A DNA stretch of 64,000 nt from Pseudoxanthomonas sp. GM95 (GCF_900109775.1 NZ_FOAX01000001.1:1426001-1490000), one strand, 5' to 3'. Positions 37,231 through 47,423 are shown, counted from the stretch's first letter. The notes: a model not told the origin generated them from the letters alone. Numbers and translations are program-made.

Positions 37231-38325
37231 ATGAAAACCTATCGGATCGCGACGATTCCTGGCGATGGCATTGGCAAGGAGGTCGTCCCGGCCGGCAAGG
37301 AAGTCATGCAGGCGCTGGCCAAGTACAGCAAGTCGTTTGCGTTTGATTTCGAGGACTTCGACTGGGGCGGCGACTACTACCGCAAGCACGGGTTGATGGC
37401 GCCAGTCGATGGCCTGGACGCGCTGCGCGACAAGGACGCGATCCTGTTCGGTTCCGCCGGTGACCCGGACATCGCCGACCACATCACGCTGTGGGGCCTG
37501 CGCCTGAAGATCTGCCAGGGCATGGACATGTACGCCAACGTGCGCCCGACCCGGATACTGGCTGGCATCGATGCGCCGCTCAAGCGCTGCACGGGCAAGG
37601 ACCTAGATTGGGTCATCGTGCGCGAGAACTCCGAAGGCGAATACTCCGGCGTCGGTGGCCGCGTGCACCAGGGCTTTCCGATCGAAGTGGCGACCGATGT
37701 CTCGGTCATCACCCGCGCCGGTGCCGAGCGGATCATCCGCTACGCGTTCAAGCTGGCCCAGGCGCGCCCACGCAAGCTGCTCACCGTGGTGACCAAGAGC
37801 AACGCGCAGCGCCACGCGATGGTCATGTGGGATGAAGTCGCCGCCGAGGTGGCCAAGGACTTCCCCGATGTGACCTGGGACAAGGAGCTGGTGGATGCGG
37901 CGACCGCGCGCATGGTCGGACGCCCTGCGTCGCTGGATACAATCGTGGCGACCAACCTGCACGCCGACATCCTGAGCGATCTGGCCGCGGCGTTGGCCGG
38001 CAGCCTGGGCATCGCGCCGACCGCCAACATCGATCCTGAGCGCCGCTTCCCGTCGATGTTCGAGCCGATCCATGGTTCGGCGTTCGACATTATGGGCAAG
38101 GGCCTGGCCAATCCGCTGGGCACCTTCTGGTCGGTCTCGATGCTGCTGGAACACCTCGGCGAGCACGACGCCGCCAGGCTGGTGATGGATGCGGTGGAAG
38201 AGATCGCCTCCAACCCGCACCTGCACACGCGCGACCTGGGCGGATCGGCCACGACGGCCCAGGTGACCGCCGCAGCCTGCGACTTCATCGCCAAGTCCAT
38301 GCAGGCCAGCGAACTGGCGGCGTAA
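37231..38325 (+). CDS. ttuC: Tartrate dehydrogenase / D-malate decarboxylase
   Basis: The 364-residue isocitrate/isopropylmalate-dehydrogenase-family enzyme carries IPGDGIGKEVVP, ENSEGEYSGVGGR, and the metal-binding NLHADILSDLAAALAGSLG followed by FEPIHGSAFDI. Among this family, IVRENSEGEYSGVGGR is characteristic of tartrate/D-malate enzymes. It oxidises tartrate or decarboxylates D-malate with NAD and a divalent metal. It starts the operon with glycerate kinase, pyruvate kinase and a transporter, and is divergent from its LysR regulator. The sequence alone does not separate TtuC from DmlA; the operon favours tartrate. Confidence 0.9.
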   Translation: MKTYRIATIPGDGIGKEVVPAGKEVMQALAKYSKSFAFDFEDFDWGGDYYRKHGLMAPVDGLDALRDKDAILFGSAGDPDIADHITLWGLRLKICQGMDMYANVRPTRILAGIDAPLKRCTGKDLDWVIVRENSEGEYSGVGGRVHQGFPIEVATDVSVITRAGAERIIRYAFKLAQARPRKLLTVVTKSNAQRHAMVMWDEVAAEVAKDFPDVTWDKELVDAATARMVGRPASLDTIVATNLHADILSDLAAALAGSLGIAPTANIDPERRFPSMFEPIHGSAFDIMGKGLANPLGTFWSVSMLLEHLGEHDAARLVMDAVEEIASNPHLHTRDLGGSATTAQVTAAACDFIAKSMQASELAA

Positions 38326-38521
38326 ACCACCGGCGCCAGGCACCGCGAGGTGTCCGGCCCTGATCTCGAAATAGCGAAAGACATTCGGCCGCCGGCCGGA
38401 TCACGGGCAACTGTGCCCTGCGAAAAACGGGTGGAACGATGCGAACCATGATGCATCAGGGCATGAACTTGCGATGCGAGCGCGCGATGGATCTCCAGCG
38501 CTGCGCAACGGTGTACACGCG

Positions 38522-39856
38522 ATGCGCGTGATGCCTCTACGCGCCGCCGATCCGCAGCCAGCGGTCGACATCCGGCCGCTGCTGACTGCACTGTTCAACA
38601 CCGCGATCGAGGCGTCGCAGCCGGCGTTGCGGATTCCCGCATTCCTGCCGTCGCCGCCGAAAGGACGGACTGTGGTGATCGGCGCGGGCAAGGCCTCGGC
38701 GGCGATGGCGCGCGTGCTGGAGCAGCATTGGCAAGGGCCGCTCGAAGGCGTTGTCGTCACGCGCTACGGCTATGGCGTGGCCTGCGAGAAGATCCGCATC
38801 CTGGAAGCGGCGCACCCAGTGCCCGATCTGCAGGGACACGCCGCCGCACAGCAGATCCTGCAGGCCGTGTCCGGGCTGACCGAGGAAGACCTGGTGATCT
38901 GCCTGATCTCCGGGGGCGGCTCGGCCCTGATGCCGCTGCCCATGCAGGGCCTGGCGTTCGCGGACAAGCAGGCGATCAATACGGCCTTGTTGGCCGCGGG
39001 CGCCAGCATCTCCGAGATGAACTGCGTGCGCCGGCATCTGTCGGCGATCAAGGGCGGGCGCCTGGCCGCGGCCTGCCATCCGGCGCGCGTGGTCAACCTG
39101 GTGATCTCCGACGTGCCGGCCGATGACCTGAGCGATATTGCCTCCGGTCCGACCGTGCCCGACCTCACCACCTGCGCCGATGCGCTGGCCATCGTGCGTC
39201 GTTACGGTGTGTCGTTGCCGAGCGAGGTGCAGCAAGCGCTTGAGGCCGGCCGCAACGAAAGTCTCAAGCCTGGCGATGCGCGCTTGCCGCAGATCCAGAC
39301 CCATCTGGTCGCCGCACCGCAGGCTGCGCTGGAAGCCGCTGCGTCGCAGGCACGCAAGGCCGGCATTGCGACCTACATCCTCGGCGATTCGATCGAAGGC
39401 GAGGCGCGCGATGTCGCTAAGGTCATGGCGGGCATCGCACTGCAGGTGCGTCGCCGCGGGCAGCCCTTCGTTGCCCCGTGCCTGCTGCTGTCCGGTGGCG
39501 AAACCACGGTGACCGTGCGCGGCCAGGGCCGCGGCGGACGCAATGTCGAGTTTCTGCTGGCGTTGGCCATCGCACTTGGCGGTGCCGCCGGGGTGCATGC
39601 CCTGGCCGGCGATACCGATGGCGTGGACGGTGCCGAAGAACTGGCCGGCGCCTACATCGGCCCGGACACGCTGGCGCGCGCACGTGCGCTCGGCCTCTCG
39701 CCTCAGCAATGCCTGGACGGCAACGACGGCCACGGATTCTTCCAGGCGTTGGGCGATTCGGTGATCACCGGGCCAACGCTGACCAACGTCAACGACTTCC
39801 GCGCCATCTACATCGCAGCGCCGGCGCCTTCCTTCCAGCAACAGGAGCACGCGTGA
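38522..39856 (+). CDS. ttuD: Glycerate 2-kinase (MOFRL family)
   Basis: The 444-residue protein has the DUF4147 N-domain (VVIGAGKASAAMARVLE, ISGGGSALMPLP, NCVRRHLSAIKGGRLAAAC) and the C-terminal MOFRL domain (LLSGGETTVTVRGQGRGGRNVEF, GDTDGVDGAEELAGAY). It phosphorylates D-glycerate to 2-phosphoglycerate, the step after tartrate/oxaloglycolate processing. I chose the ATG at 38522; another at 38531 is possible. The frame extends upstream to 38474 without conserved sequence. The stop overlaps the pyruvate kinase start (GTGA). It was formerly called hydroxypyruvate reductase in many annotations. Confidence 0.9.
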   Translation: MRVMPLRAADPQPAVDIRPLLTALFNTAIEASQPALRIPAFLPSPPKGRTVVIGAGKASAAMARVLEQHWQGPLEGVVVTRYGYGVACEKIRILEAAHPVPDLQGHAAAQQILQAVSGLTEEDLVICLISGGGSALMPLPMQGLAFADKQAINTALLAAGASISEMNCVRRHLSAIKGGRLAAACHPARVVNLVISDVPADDLSDIASGPTVPDLTTCADALAIVRRYGVSLPSEVQQALEAGRNESLKPGDARLPQIQTHLVAAPQAALEAAASQARKAGIATYILGDSIEGEARDVAKVMAGIALQVRRRGQPFVAPCLLLSGGETTVTVRGQGRGGRNVEFLLALAIALGGAAGVHALAGDTDGVDGAEELAGAYIGPDTLARARALGLSPQQCLDGNDGHGFFQALGDSVITGPTLTNVNDFRAIYIAAPAPSFQQQEHA

Positions 39857-41277
39857 ACATCCGTCGCGAACGCAACGCGAAGATCGTGGCGACACTTGGT
39901 CCGGCCACCAACGACCGCGAGATGATCGCGGCGCTCTTCCACGCCGGCGTGGATGTGTTCCGGCTGAACCTCAGCCACGGCCTGCAGCAGGACCACGCAG
40001 CACGCGTGGCGATGATCCGCGACCTTGAACGCGAGGCGTGCCGGCCGGTCGGCATCTTGCTGGACCTGCAGGGGCCAAAGCTGCGTATCGGCACCTTTAC
40101 CGATGGGCCTGTCCAGCTGGCGGTCGGTGCCGTGTTCCGGCTGGATCTGGACACCGCCACGCCGGGCGACATCACCCGGGTCGCGTTGCCGCATCCGGAG
40201 ATCCTGTCGGTGCTGGTGCCTGGCGCGATGTTGCTGCTCGACGATGGCCGCATCCAGCTGCGTGTGGAAACGTGCGCGGCGGACTTCGCCAAGACCGTGG
40301 TCGTGGTCGGCGGCAGGCTTTCCGAGCGCAAGGGACTGAACGTGCCCGGCGTGATGCTGCCGATCTCTGCTTTGACCAAGAAGGACCGCGCGGATCTTGC
40401 CTTCGGCCTCGGGCTTGGGGTGGACTGGGTCGCGCTGTCGTTCGTCCAGCGGGTGGAGGACCTGCTGGAACTGCGCGAACTGGTGCAGGGCAGGGCGGCC
40501 ATCGTCTCGAAGCTGGAAAAACCAGCCGCCATCGATGCGCTCGATGCCATCGTCCAGCACAGCGATGCGGTGATGGTGGCGCGCGGCGACCTGGGCGTGG
40601 AAATGCCGGCGGAGCAGGTGCCGTCGATCCAGCGCCGGATCGTGCGCACCTGCAGGCGATTGGGGCGGCCGGTGATCGTGGCCACGCAGATGCTCGAATC
40701 CATGGTGTCCGCCCCGACGCCCACGCGCGCCGAGGCGTCGGACGTGGCGACGGCAATCTACGACGGCGCCGATGCGGTGATGCTCTCGGCCGAATCGGCC
40801 AGCGGCGCGCATCCGGTCGAAGCAGTACGCGTGATGGATTCGATCATCCGCCACACCGAACGCGACCCGTACTACCGCGACATCATCACCAGCTCGCATA
40901 CCGCGCCGCGTGCCGAGACCGCTGACGCCATCGGCTACGCCGTGCGCCATGTCACCGGCCTGCTCAACGCCGCGGCCACCGTGGCCTACACCAGCTCCGG
41001 CTACTCGGCGATCCGCATGGCCCGGGAGCGACCGGCCACGCCGATCATCGGCATGACCCCCGACAACGCCGTCGCCCGGCGGCTCTCGCTGGTGTGGGGC
41101 GTGCATCCGGTCATCTGCGAAGAACTGCTCGACGCGCAGGAAGTCAGCGACCGCGCGTGCTCCACCGCCAGGGCGCAGGGATTCGGCACGACCGGGCAGA
41201 CCGTCGTGATCTCGGCCGGCATGCCATTCGGAACACCAGGGACCACCAACGTGATGCGTATCGCGCAGATCCAGTAG
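39853..41277 (+). CDS. pyk: Pyruvate kinase
   Basis: The 474-residue enzyme makes pyruvate and ATP from phosphoenolpyruvate and ADP. Visible motifs are AKIVATLGPATND, RLNLSHG, DLQGPKLRIG, the active-site VSKLEKPAAIDALDAIV, MVARGDLGVEMP and VATQMLESMV. Length and order match the type found in tartrate operons (ttuE-like). The start is GTG at 39853 overlapping the glycerate kinase stop, so it is translationally coupled. Together with enolase elsewhere in the genome it turns glycerate 2-phosphate into pyruvate. A second housekeeping pyruvate kinase is likely outside this window. Confidence 0.94.
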   Translation: MNIRRERNAKIVATLGPATNDREMIAALFHAGVDVFRLNLSHGLQQDHAARVAMIRDLEREACRPVGILLDLQGPKLRIGTFTDGPVQLAVGAVFRLDLDTATPGDITRVALPHPEILSVLVPGAMLLLDDGRIQLRVETCAADFAKTVVVVGGRLSERKGLNVPGVMLPISALTKKDRADLAFGLGLGVDWVALSFVQRVEDLLELRELVQGRAAIVSKLEKPAAIDALDAIVQHSDAVMVARGDLGVEMPAEQVPSIQRRIVRTCRRLGRPVIVATQMLESMVSAPTPTRAEASDVATAIYDGADAVMLSAESASGAHPVEAVRVMDSIIRHTERDPYYRDIITSSHTAPRAETADAIGYAVRHVTGLLNAAATVAYTSSGYSAIRMARERPATPIIGMTPDNAVARRLSLVWGVHPVICEELLDAQEVSDRACSTARAQGFGTTGQTVVISAGMPFGTPGTTNVMRIAQIQ

Positions 41278-41332
41278 CACTGCGCGCGGCGCATCGACAT
41301 CCACTGATCAATGTTCGCTTGAGGAGGGGAAC

Positions 41333-42655
41333 ATGACTTCAGATATCGAATCCCGCACGATGAAGCGGGTGGCATGGCGCATCATTCCGTTCGTCATGGT
41401 GCTGTACTTCATCGCTTTTCTGGACCGGGTCAACGTCGGCTTCGCGGCCATCCACATGAACGAGGACGTGGGCCTGTCGCCCTCGGTGTTCGGCCTGGGC
41501 GCCGGCCTGTTCTTCGTCGGCTATTTCCTGTTCGAAGTGCCTTCCAACCTGGCGTTGAACCGCTTCGGTGCCAGGATCTGGATTGCTCGCGTCATGATCA
41601 CCTGGGGCATCCTTTCGGCGGCGATGGTGTTCGTGCAGGGCTCGATGAGCTTCTACGTGCTGCGCTTCCTGCTGGGCGTGGCCGAAGCCGGCTTCTTCCC
41701 AGGCATCATTCTCTACTTGAGCTTCTGGTTTCCGGCGCGTCGGCGCGCGTCGGTCACGGCCTTGTTCATGGCGGCGGCGCCCATCTCCGTGGCGATCGGT
41801 TCTCCGCTGTCCGGTGCGTTGCTGGAAATGGACGGACATCTGGGCTGGAACGGCTGGCAGTGGATGTTCCTGATCGAAGCCATTCCCGCGGTGATCCTCG
41901 GCGTCGTCGTGCTGTTCTACATGACCGACAAGCCGGAGAAAGCCAAGTGGCTGGCCGATGACGAGCGTGCCTGGCTGACCAAGACGATGGAAGAAGAGCG
42001 CGCGGCCAAGGCCAGCGCGGGAGCGAGCCACAGTATCTGGAAGGGCCTGAGCGATCCGCGCGTGCTGGCTCTGTCTGCGGTGTACTTCGGTACGTCGGCG
42101 GGTCTCTATACGCTCGGGATCTGGGCGCCGCAGATCATCCATTCGCTGGGCCTGACCACCTTCCAGACCGGCCTGTTGAATGCGATTCCCGCAATCGTGG
42201 CGGTGGTGGCGATGTTCTTCTGGGCGCGCCATTCGGACAGGACCGGCGAGCGCTCTTGGCATGTGGTGGTCGCCTGCCTAGTGGCCGCAGTGGGCTTGTA
42301 CTTGGCCGGCTTCGCGGTAGGCCTGGCGGCTGTGGTTGCCGCGCTGGCATTGGTCAACATGGGTGTGAGCGCGTCCAAGCCGCCATTGTGGAGCATGCCG
42401 ACACTGTTCCTGTCCGGTTCGGCCGCTGCGACGGGCATCGCTACGATCAATTCGATCGGCAATCTGGGTGGCTTCGTCGGCCCTTCGGTGATCGGCTTCA
42501 TCCTGGAGCGCACCGGCAGCTATCGCTGGGGGCTGATCTTCGTCGGCACGCTGCTAGTCGGCTCGGCCCTGATCACCTACCTCCTGACCCGCGGACAGCA
42601 GCGTAAGCAGGCCCGGGACAACGCCGCAGTCTCGGGCGTGCAGCTCGCCAAGTAG
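41333..42655 (+). CDS. ttuB: MFS transporter, ACS family (tartrate/dicarboxylate type)
   Basis: The 440-residue transporter has twelve predicted helices and the anion:cation symporter (ACS) signature LDRVNVGFAAI after helix 1. A GWQWMFLIEAIPAVILG segment follows before helix 6. It resembles TtuB and phthalate-type transporters, which import tartrate or related acids with protons. A strong ribosome-binding site (GAGGAGG) precedes the ATG at 41333, 55 bases after the pyruvate kinase stop. It ends the tartrate operon and is convergent with the aldehyde dehydrogenase gene. Confidence 0.9.
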   Translation: MTSDIESRTMKRVAWRIIPFVMVLYFIAFLDRVNVGFAAIHMNEDVGLSPSVFGLGAGLFFVGYFLFEVPSNLALNRFGARIWIARVMITWGILSAAMVFVQGSMSFYVLRFLLGVAEAGFFPGIILYLSFWFPARRRASVTALFMAAAPISVAIGSPLSGALLEMDGHLGWNGWQWMFLIEAIPAVILGVVVLFYMTDKPEKAKWLADDERAWLTKTMEEERAAKASAGASHSIWKGLSDPRVLALSAVYFGTSAGLYTLGIWAPQIIHSLGLTTFQTGLLNAIPAIVAVVAMFFWARHSDRTGERSWHVVVACLVAAVGLYLAGFAVGLAAVVAALALVNMGVSASKPPLWSMPTLFLSGSAAATGIATINSIGNLGGFVGPSVIGFILERTGSYRWGLIFVGTLLVGSALITYLLTRGQQRKQARDNAAVSGVQLAK

Positions 42656-42803
42656 GTTCTGGGCCGGCGCGATGCGGAAGAGAATCGCCTGATCCTGCAG
42701 TACAAAGTGGCGCTATGGCGGGGCAGGGCTGACTGAGTCGGCAACGACCGCGATGCTGAATTCGCTGCGTCAACGCAGGCACACGGCGATCATTGTCCCG
42801 CGC

Positions 42804-42841
42804 AAAAAAAAGCGGCGGTCATGCACGTGCATGACCGCCGC
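42804..42841 (-). terminator. Rho-independent terminator of the semialdehyde dehydrogenase gene
   Basis: A 30-base perfect palindrome (14-bp arms GCGGCGGTCATGCA around CG, 42812-42841) is followed on the minus strand by eight T residues. It lies 35 bases past the stop of the minus-strand gene at 42876. The palindrome could also halt the convergent tartrate transcript, but the T-tract favours the minus strand. Confidence 0.9.
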
Positions 42842-42875
42842 ATGGAACCCCTGGCTTACGCTTCAGCGCACCGAC

Positions 42876-44318
42876 TTAAGCCGCCGTGATGCTCACGGTC
42901 TTGGTGTTCAAGTACGCCTCGACCGCTTCCGGGCCGCCCTCGGAGCCGTAGCCGGAATCCTTGACGCCGCCGAACGGCAGTTCCGGTGCTGGCAGCGCCG
43001 GCTGGTTGATCCACAGCATGCCGGTCTCGACCTGATGGGTCAGCAGGTGCGCGTTCTTGATCGAGCGGGTGAACGCGTAGGCCGACAGGCCGTAGGGCAG
43101 GCGATTGGCTTCGGCAATGGCGTCTTCCAGCGTATCGAAGCCACGCACCGCGGCCACCGGGCCGAATGGTTCGTCGTTGAATACCGAGGCATCCAGCGGC
43201 ACGTCGGCCAGCACGGTCGGCGCGAAGAAGTTGCCGCTGCTGCCCACGCGTTCGCCACCGGTGGCGACCTTGGCGCCCTTGTTGCGCGCGTCCAGCACCA
43301 CCTGTGCCATCGCGTCCAGGCGACGCGCGTTGGCCAATGGGCCCAGCGTGGTGCCGGCGTCCAGGCCGTTGCCCAGCGTCAGCGATTCGGCATGCTTGAC
43401 CAGCGCTTCGGTGAAGGCCTGCTTGATGCTGTTGTGGACCAGGAAGCGGGTCGGCGAGATGCACACCTGGCCGGCGTTGCGGAACTTGGCGCCGCCGCTG
43501 GCCTTGACCGCCAGTTCGACGTCGGCATCCTCGGCGACGATCACCGGCGCGTGGCCGCCCAGCTCCATCGTGGCGCGCTTCATGTGCTGGCCGGCCAGCG
43601 CTGCCAGCTGCTTGCCGACCGGCGTGGAACCGGTGAAGGTGATCTTGCGGATGACCGGATGCGGGATCAGGTAGGACGAGATTTCGGCCGGATCGCCGAA
43701 CACCAGGCCAACCGTGCCGGCCGGCACGCCAGCATCGACGAAAGCCTTGATCAGCGCGGCCGGCGAGGCCGGGGTTTCTTCCGGCGCCTTGACCAGGAAC
43801 GAGCAGCCCGCGGCCAGCGCCGCGCCGAGCTTGCGCACCACCTGGTTGATCGGGAAGTTCCAGGGCGTGAATGCGGCCACCGGACCGACCGGCTCCTTGA
43901 TCACCAGCGCCTGAGCGGCCAGGTTGCGCGAAGGCACGATGCGGCCGTAGACGCGGCGGCCTTCATCGGCGAACCACTCGATGATGTCGGCGCCGGCGGC
44001 GACTTCCACGCGCGCCTCGGCCAGCGGTTTGCCCTGTTCCTGGGTGAGCAGGGCAGCGATCGCGTCCGCCCGCTCGCGCAGCAGCGCGGCGGCGCGACGC
44101 ATGGTGGCCGCGCGTTCGTGTGCCGGCGTGTTGCGCCAGGCCTTGAAGCCCTGGCTGGCCGCGTCGAGGGCCCGATCCAGATCGGCCTTGCCGGCATGGG
44201 CGACGGTGCCGATGACCTGACCGGTGGCCGGGTTCAGCACGTCCAGCGTCTTGCCGCTGGCGGCATCCACCCAATCGTTGCCGATTAGGAGTTGGGTGTT
44301 GGGATAGGAGGTCGACAT
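42876..44318 (-). CDS. gabD: NAD(P)-dependent succinate/glutarate-semialdehyde dehydrogenase
   Basis: The 480-residue aldehyde dehydrogenase has the oxyanion-hole Asn154 in TPWNFP, the general base Glu252 in ELGGHAP and the nucleophile Cys286 in [11 protein letters not shown]. Sequence context matches the GabD/DavD group that oxidises succinate or glutarate semialdehyde; related enzymes oxidise 2-oxoglutarate semialdehyde. The ATG at 44318 begins the conserved N-terminus ([14 protein letters not shown]). The longer open frame to 44894 overlaps the next gene and is a shadow. It is convergent with the tartrate operon and ends in a strong terminator. Confidence 0.88.
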   Translation of the reverse strand: MSTSYPNTQLLIGNDWVDAASGKTLDVLNPATGQVIGTVAHAGKADLDRALDAASQGFKAWRNTPAHERAATMRRAAALLRERADAIAALLTQEQGKPLAEARVEVAAGADIIEWFADEGRRVYGRIVPSRNLAAQALVIKEPVGPVAAFTPWNFPINQVVRKLGAALAAGCSFLVKAPEETPASPAALIKAFVDAGVPAGTVGLVFGDPAEISSYLIPHPVIRKITFTGSTPVGKQLAALAGQHMKRATMELGGHAPVIVAEDADVELAVKASGGAKFRNAGQVCISPTRFLVHNSIKQAFTEALVKHAESLTLGNGLDAGTTLGPLANARRLDAMAQVVLDARNKGAKVATGGERVGSSGNFFAPTVLADVPLDASVFNDEPFGPVAAVRGFDTLEDAIAEANRLPYGLSAYAFTRSIKNAHLLTHQVETGMLWINQPALPAPELPFGGVKDSGYGSEGGPEAVEAYLNTKTVSITAA

Positions 44319-44691
44319 GGAAAATCCGTCGCATGAAAAAGGGGCGATCAGGATAGTGAGGCGATCCGAAGGGCGGGATGAATCCGACCGGGCATCGGCA
44401 GAAAGCTGCGTCCCGGCTCGTTTCGAGGATGTCCCATGTGCCTGCAGAAAAAGCGTCAAAAAAAATGAGTCCTGCATCTCCAGGACCGGAGACGAGTCTG
44501 GGGTCATGCGCGATGAGGTCGGCCAGTGCATCGCCAACGATTGCTCTGGAATACGCCAGCAGCGCGTTGAACGTCGGTCCGAGTTGTAATGCTGGGCGCG
44601 TGAGATGCCAGGCCAGCGCATGACATGAGCTGGCAGGATAAGGGCCAAGGCGCTGGCGACCGTCGCGCATGCCTTCCAACGGAGATCCCAG
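44319..44691. other. Intergenic region, no gene seen
   Basis: About 370 bases separate the divergent semialdehyde dehydrogenase and Kelch-protein genes. Small plus-strand frames at 44317-44589 and 44378-44623 have no ribosome-binding site and read as composition artefacts. The stretch should hold two promoters, but I could not place either with confidence. Confidence 0.5.
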
Positions 44692-45720
44692 ATGCGCGTC
44701 CTGCTGGCCACATCCACCCTGTTGTTCTTCGCGCTCTCGGCGACGATGCCAGCGGAAGGGGCTGAAACCTCAAGTTTGAAGAGACAAGAAATCGCCGATC
44801 CAGATGGTGCGGGCGCGCTTACATGGAGGAGCCTTGCACCGCGCGGAACGCCAACGGCGCGCCACGAAAGCAGCTTCGCCGAAGCAGGCGGCAAGGGCTA
44901 TTTGTTCGGAGGGCGTGGCGATCGGCCGCTGGAGATCTTCGATGCTGCGACAGGCGCGTGGACGATCGGCGCCAAACCGCCGTTGGAGATCCACCACGCA
45001 CAAGCCGTAGGCTTCGCTGGGCGGGTATTTGTTGTCAGTGCGTTGACCGGTCCGTTTCCTGAAGAGGCTTCGTTGCGCCATGTGCTGATCTACGACCCGC
45101 GTACGGATCGCTGGTCGAACGGCCCCGAGATTCCCAAGGAACGTCGTCGCGGCGCGAGTGGCGTGGTCACCCACCAGGGGCTGATCTACGTCATCGGCGG
45201 CAACACGCGCGGCCATAACAGTGGCTACGTGCCGTGGCTTGATGTGTTCGATCCCGCCACCGGGACATGGACGCCGCTGAAGGACGCGCCGCGCGCCCGG
45301 GATCACTTTCAGGCGGTGGCCCACGACGGAAAGCTCTACGCGGGCGGTGGGCGCAGGTCTTCGTACGACACCGGCCAGCCGCTCGCGCTGACCATCAGCG
45401 AGCTGGATATCTACGACATCGGTTCCGGGACGTGGTCAACGGCGACTGCGCCGCTGCCCACCAAGCGTGCGGGCACGGCTGCGGCACTGGTGGGCGGCAG
45501 TGTCGTAGTGATCGGGGGTGAGAGCGATGCGCATGTCCAGGCGCATGCCGAGGTCGAGGCCTATGACATCGCACACGCCCAGTGGCGCACGCTTCCCGCA
45601 TTACCGGTGGGCCGGCACGGAACCCAGGCGGCCGTGATCAGCGGCGACCTGCATCTCGTGGCCGGCAGCGCCAACCGGGGCGGTGGCCCGGAACTCAACG
45701 ATCATTGGGTATTGGACTGA
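44692..45720 (+). CDS. Secreted Kelch-repeat protein
   Basis: The 342-residue protein has a signal peptide (about residues 1-23) and at least five Kelch repeats. These are recognised by the GG pair and a following Tyr/Trp: [44 protein letters not shown] and GDLHLVAGS. It should fold as a beta-propeller in the periplasm or outside the cell. Kelch propellers are binding scaffolds, or sialic-acid mutarotases of the NanM type, but no NanM catalytic residues are evident. The ATG at 44692 begins the signal peptide. Confidence 0.85.
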   Translation: MRVLLATSTLLFFALSATMPAEGAETSSLKRQEIADPDGAGALTWRSLAPRGTPTARHESSFAEAGGKGYLFGGRGDRPLEIFDAATGAWTIGAKPPLEIHHAQAVGFAGRVFVVSALTGPFPEEASLRHVLIYDPRTDRWSNGPEIPKERRRGASGVVTHQGLIYVIGGNTRGHNSGYVPWLDVFDPATGTWTPLKDAPRARDHFQAVAHDGKLYAGGGRRSSYDTGQPLALTISELDIYDIGSGTWSTATAPLPTKRAGTAAALVGGSVVVIGGESDAHVQAHAEVEAYDIAHAQWRTLPALPVGRHGTQAAVISGDLHLVAGSANRGGGPELNDHWVLD

Positions 45721-45773
45721 CGTGATCGATCCGTCCCGCGAGCAGGGACGCCGGCGGCATCGCCGGGCCGGCT

Positions 45774-46589
45774 TTAGAAGTGGCGGGTGAGGCCGATCAT
45801 CAGCGAGGTCACGCCATCGGTATCGGGCTCCACCAGCGGGCTGTCCTGGAGCTCGTCGGGCAGCTGGCTGTAGCTGAGCCGGCTGACCACGCCCCAGCCG
45901 TTGCCCAATGCATAGGCGAAATCCACGCTTGCGCGCGCGAAGGTGACGGCGCCGGGGCTGTAAGCAGTGACACCGCGAGCGACTTCTTCGTCGGAGATGC
46001 CGTAGTAGTAGTTGGCCAGGTCGTCCGAATAGCGGGCGACGCCAATGCGGGGCGTGATGACCCCGGTGCCAACGCGGATCGGGAAGCCATAGTCTGCGGA
46101 GAGCTCATAGCCTTCGCTGGCGTTGGAGACATCGGTCTTTGCGCCGACGCGCAGGATGCCAGCGGGGCCACGCCACTGGGCGGCAAGGCCTGCATCGATC
46201 CCGCGGTCGCGGTCGGAGAGTTGCGACTTGTCGATGCCGTTGCGCGCGAGTTCCGCGCGGCCGAAGTCATCGGCATCGATGCCGTCGGTGCGCACGCTCA
46301 ATTCCGCATCAAGGGTGAAAGCCCGGCTGTTCAACAGGTGATAGCCGCCGGAGAGCCCGCGTACGTAGAAGCGCTCGCCGCCATAACTGATCAACGGGAA
46401 GGGCAGGGTGCGGTGATCTTCGCCGGCGTAGGGACTGTCCGTGACCAGCGCGCCCAGGCCGAATGACCACCCGCGTGCATTGGATGCTTCGGTGGCGGGT
46501 GCGGGGGCGGAATCATCGCCTTGTTGTGCGAAGGCCGGCGCGCAAGCCAGGACCAGGGCGGAGAAGATCAGTCGCTGTGATGTATTCAT
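45774..46589 (-). CDS. MipA/OmpV family outer-membrane protein
   Basis: The 271-residue protein has a signal peptide (MNTSQRLIFSALVLACAPAFAQ) and beta-barrel sequence ending in Phe (SLMIGLTRHF). The segments FGLGALVTDSPYAGEDHRTLPFPLISY and YGFPIRVGTGVITPRIG match the MipA/OmpV family, which includes porin-like and murein-scaffold proteins. The ATG at 46589 begins the signal peptide. It is downstream of a run of small minus-strand genes, possibly in one transcript. Its ligand is unknown. Confidence 0.88.
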   Translation of the reverse strand: MNTSQRLIFSALVLACAPAFAQQGDDSAPAPATEASNARGWSFGLGALVTDSPYAGEDHRTLPFPLISYGGERFYVRGLSGGYHLLNSRAFTLDAELSVRTDGIDADDFGRAELARNGIDKSQLSDRDRGIDAGLAAQWRGPAGILRVGAKTDVSNASEGYELSADYGFPIRVGTGVITPRIGVARYSDDLANYYYGISDEEVARGVTAYSPGAVTFARASVDFAYALGNGWGVVSRLSYSQLPDELQDSPLVEPDTDGVTSLMIGLTRHF

Positions 46590-46641
46590 GGTGTTTCCGC
46601 TTTGAGTAAGTGAGCCGCTTCTTGAGTGGCCGAAGGTCAGT

Positions 46642-47007
46642 TCAGCAACGACGCCCCGATGCACGCTTATCTGCCTGCTTGCGAAGGGCCTGCTGCCTGT
46701 TGGGTTGCTGTTGTTCTGCGAGCCACGCCATGCGCGCCTTGAGGACGATCAGGAGTTGATGGGCATCGCTGTCGCGAATCAATTGGGAGGAACGCTTCGC
46801 TGCGTGCAGGAAGGCGTCCTGGAACACGTCTTCGCCGCTGCGGATGTGGGTGAGGTAGCGTGAGTACCCCAGCACCACCAATGGCCAACAGTCACCGAAA
46901 CTGCCGATCTTCATCACCGCCGAATGGCTGGAGAACAGATCGAGCCAGTACCGCTGCTCTTCGTCCAGGTCAATGAACGCGCACACGTGGCTGGCTTGGC
47001 CGTGCAC
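46642..47007 (-). CDS. Small cytosolic protein of unknown function
   Basis: The 121-residue protein is fairly hydrophilic, with the central segment GYSRYLTHIRSGEDVFQDAFLHAAKRSS and a basic Gln-rich C-terminus. It has no signal peptide. The GTG start at 47007 has a strong AAGGAG six bases upstream, the main support for calling it real. It overlaps the end of the 46970-47326 gene by 38 bases. I do not recognise the family. Confidence 0.6.
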   Translation of the reverse strand: MHGQASHVCAFIDLDEEQRYWLDLFSSHSAVMKIGSFGDCWPLVVLGYSRYLTHIRSGEDVFQDAFLHAAKRSSQLIRDSDAHQLLIVLKARMAWLAEQQQPNRQQALRKQADKRASGRRC

Positions 47008-47326
47008 GTCGAGCTCCTTTGTGGGTCGCAGCTTTGGAAGGCGGCACGCGTGGGCGGACGAGATCGAGTCGGACCGAATCGATTCGCCATGAGGCCCACG
47101 CCCTGAAAGGTGTGCCCCTGCAGTGCATGCGCAGGGTGTAGCGGAGCACGCCCGGTGGCTCGGTCTTGCTTGCGGTGTCTCCGTCTGTCGCGATGCGTGG
47201 CGATGACCGCGCGGGCGAAGGGCTGGTCGCGCTCTGTGCCGCGCTCATGGGACGGGGCTTGGCGCGTCGTGGGCGCTTGGTCGTTGCCGGCAGCGCTGGG
47301 GCTGCCGCAGGTTGCTTCTTTGCCAT
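46970..47326 (-). CDS. Small Ala/Pro/Lys-rich basic protein, unknown
   Basis: The 118-residue frame starts MAKKQPAAAPALPATTKRP with AGGAGTG just upstream (good spacing). The N-terminal half is basic and alanine/proline-rich, like a disordered nucleic-acid-binding tail. The C-terminal half (LRYTLRMHCRGTPFRAWASW...) is less convincing and overlaps the next gene. The start is well supported; the full reading frame is less so. No family could be named. Confidence 0.5.
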   Translation of the reverse strand: MAKKQPAAAPALPATTKRPRRAKPRPMSAAQSATSPSPARSSPRIATDGDTASKTEPPGVLRYTLRMHCRGTPFRAWASWRIDSVRLDLVRPRVPPSKAATHKGARRARPSQPRVRVH

Positions 47327-47423
47327 CGGAACACTCCTGGCGGATGGAACAGGACCCCGCTCGCCGGACCGGGGGAGAGGACAGGCGATGCCTGGGCGAG
47401 CGGGGAGGGAACGGCTTGCGCGC

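Noticed and set aside
44317..44623. Small plus-strand frames between the aldehyde dehydrogenase and Kelch genes
   Set aside because: No ribosome-binding site, no conserved motif and overlapping alternative frames.
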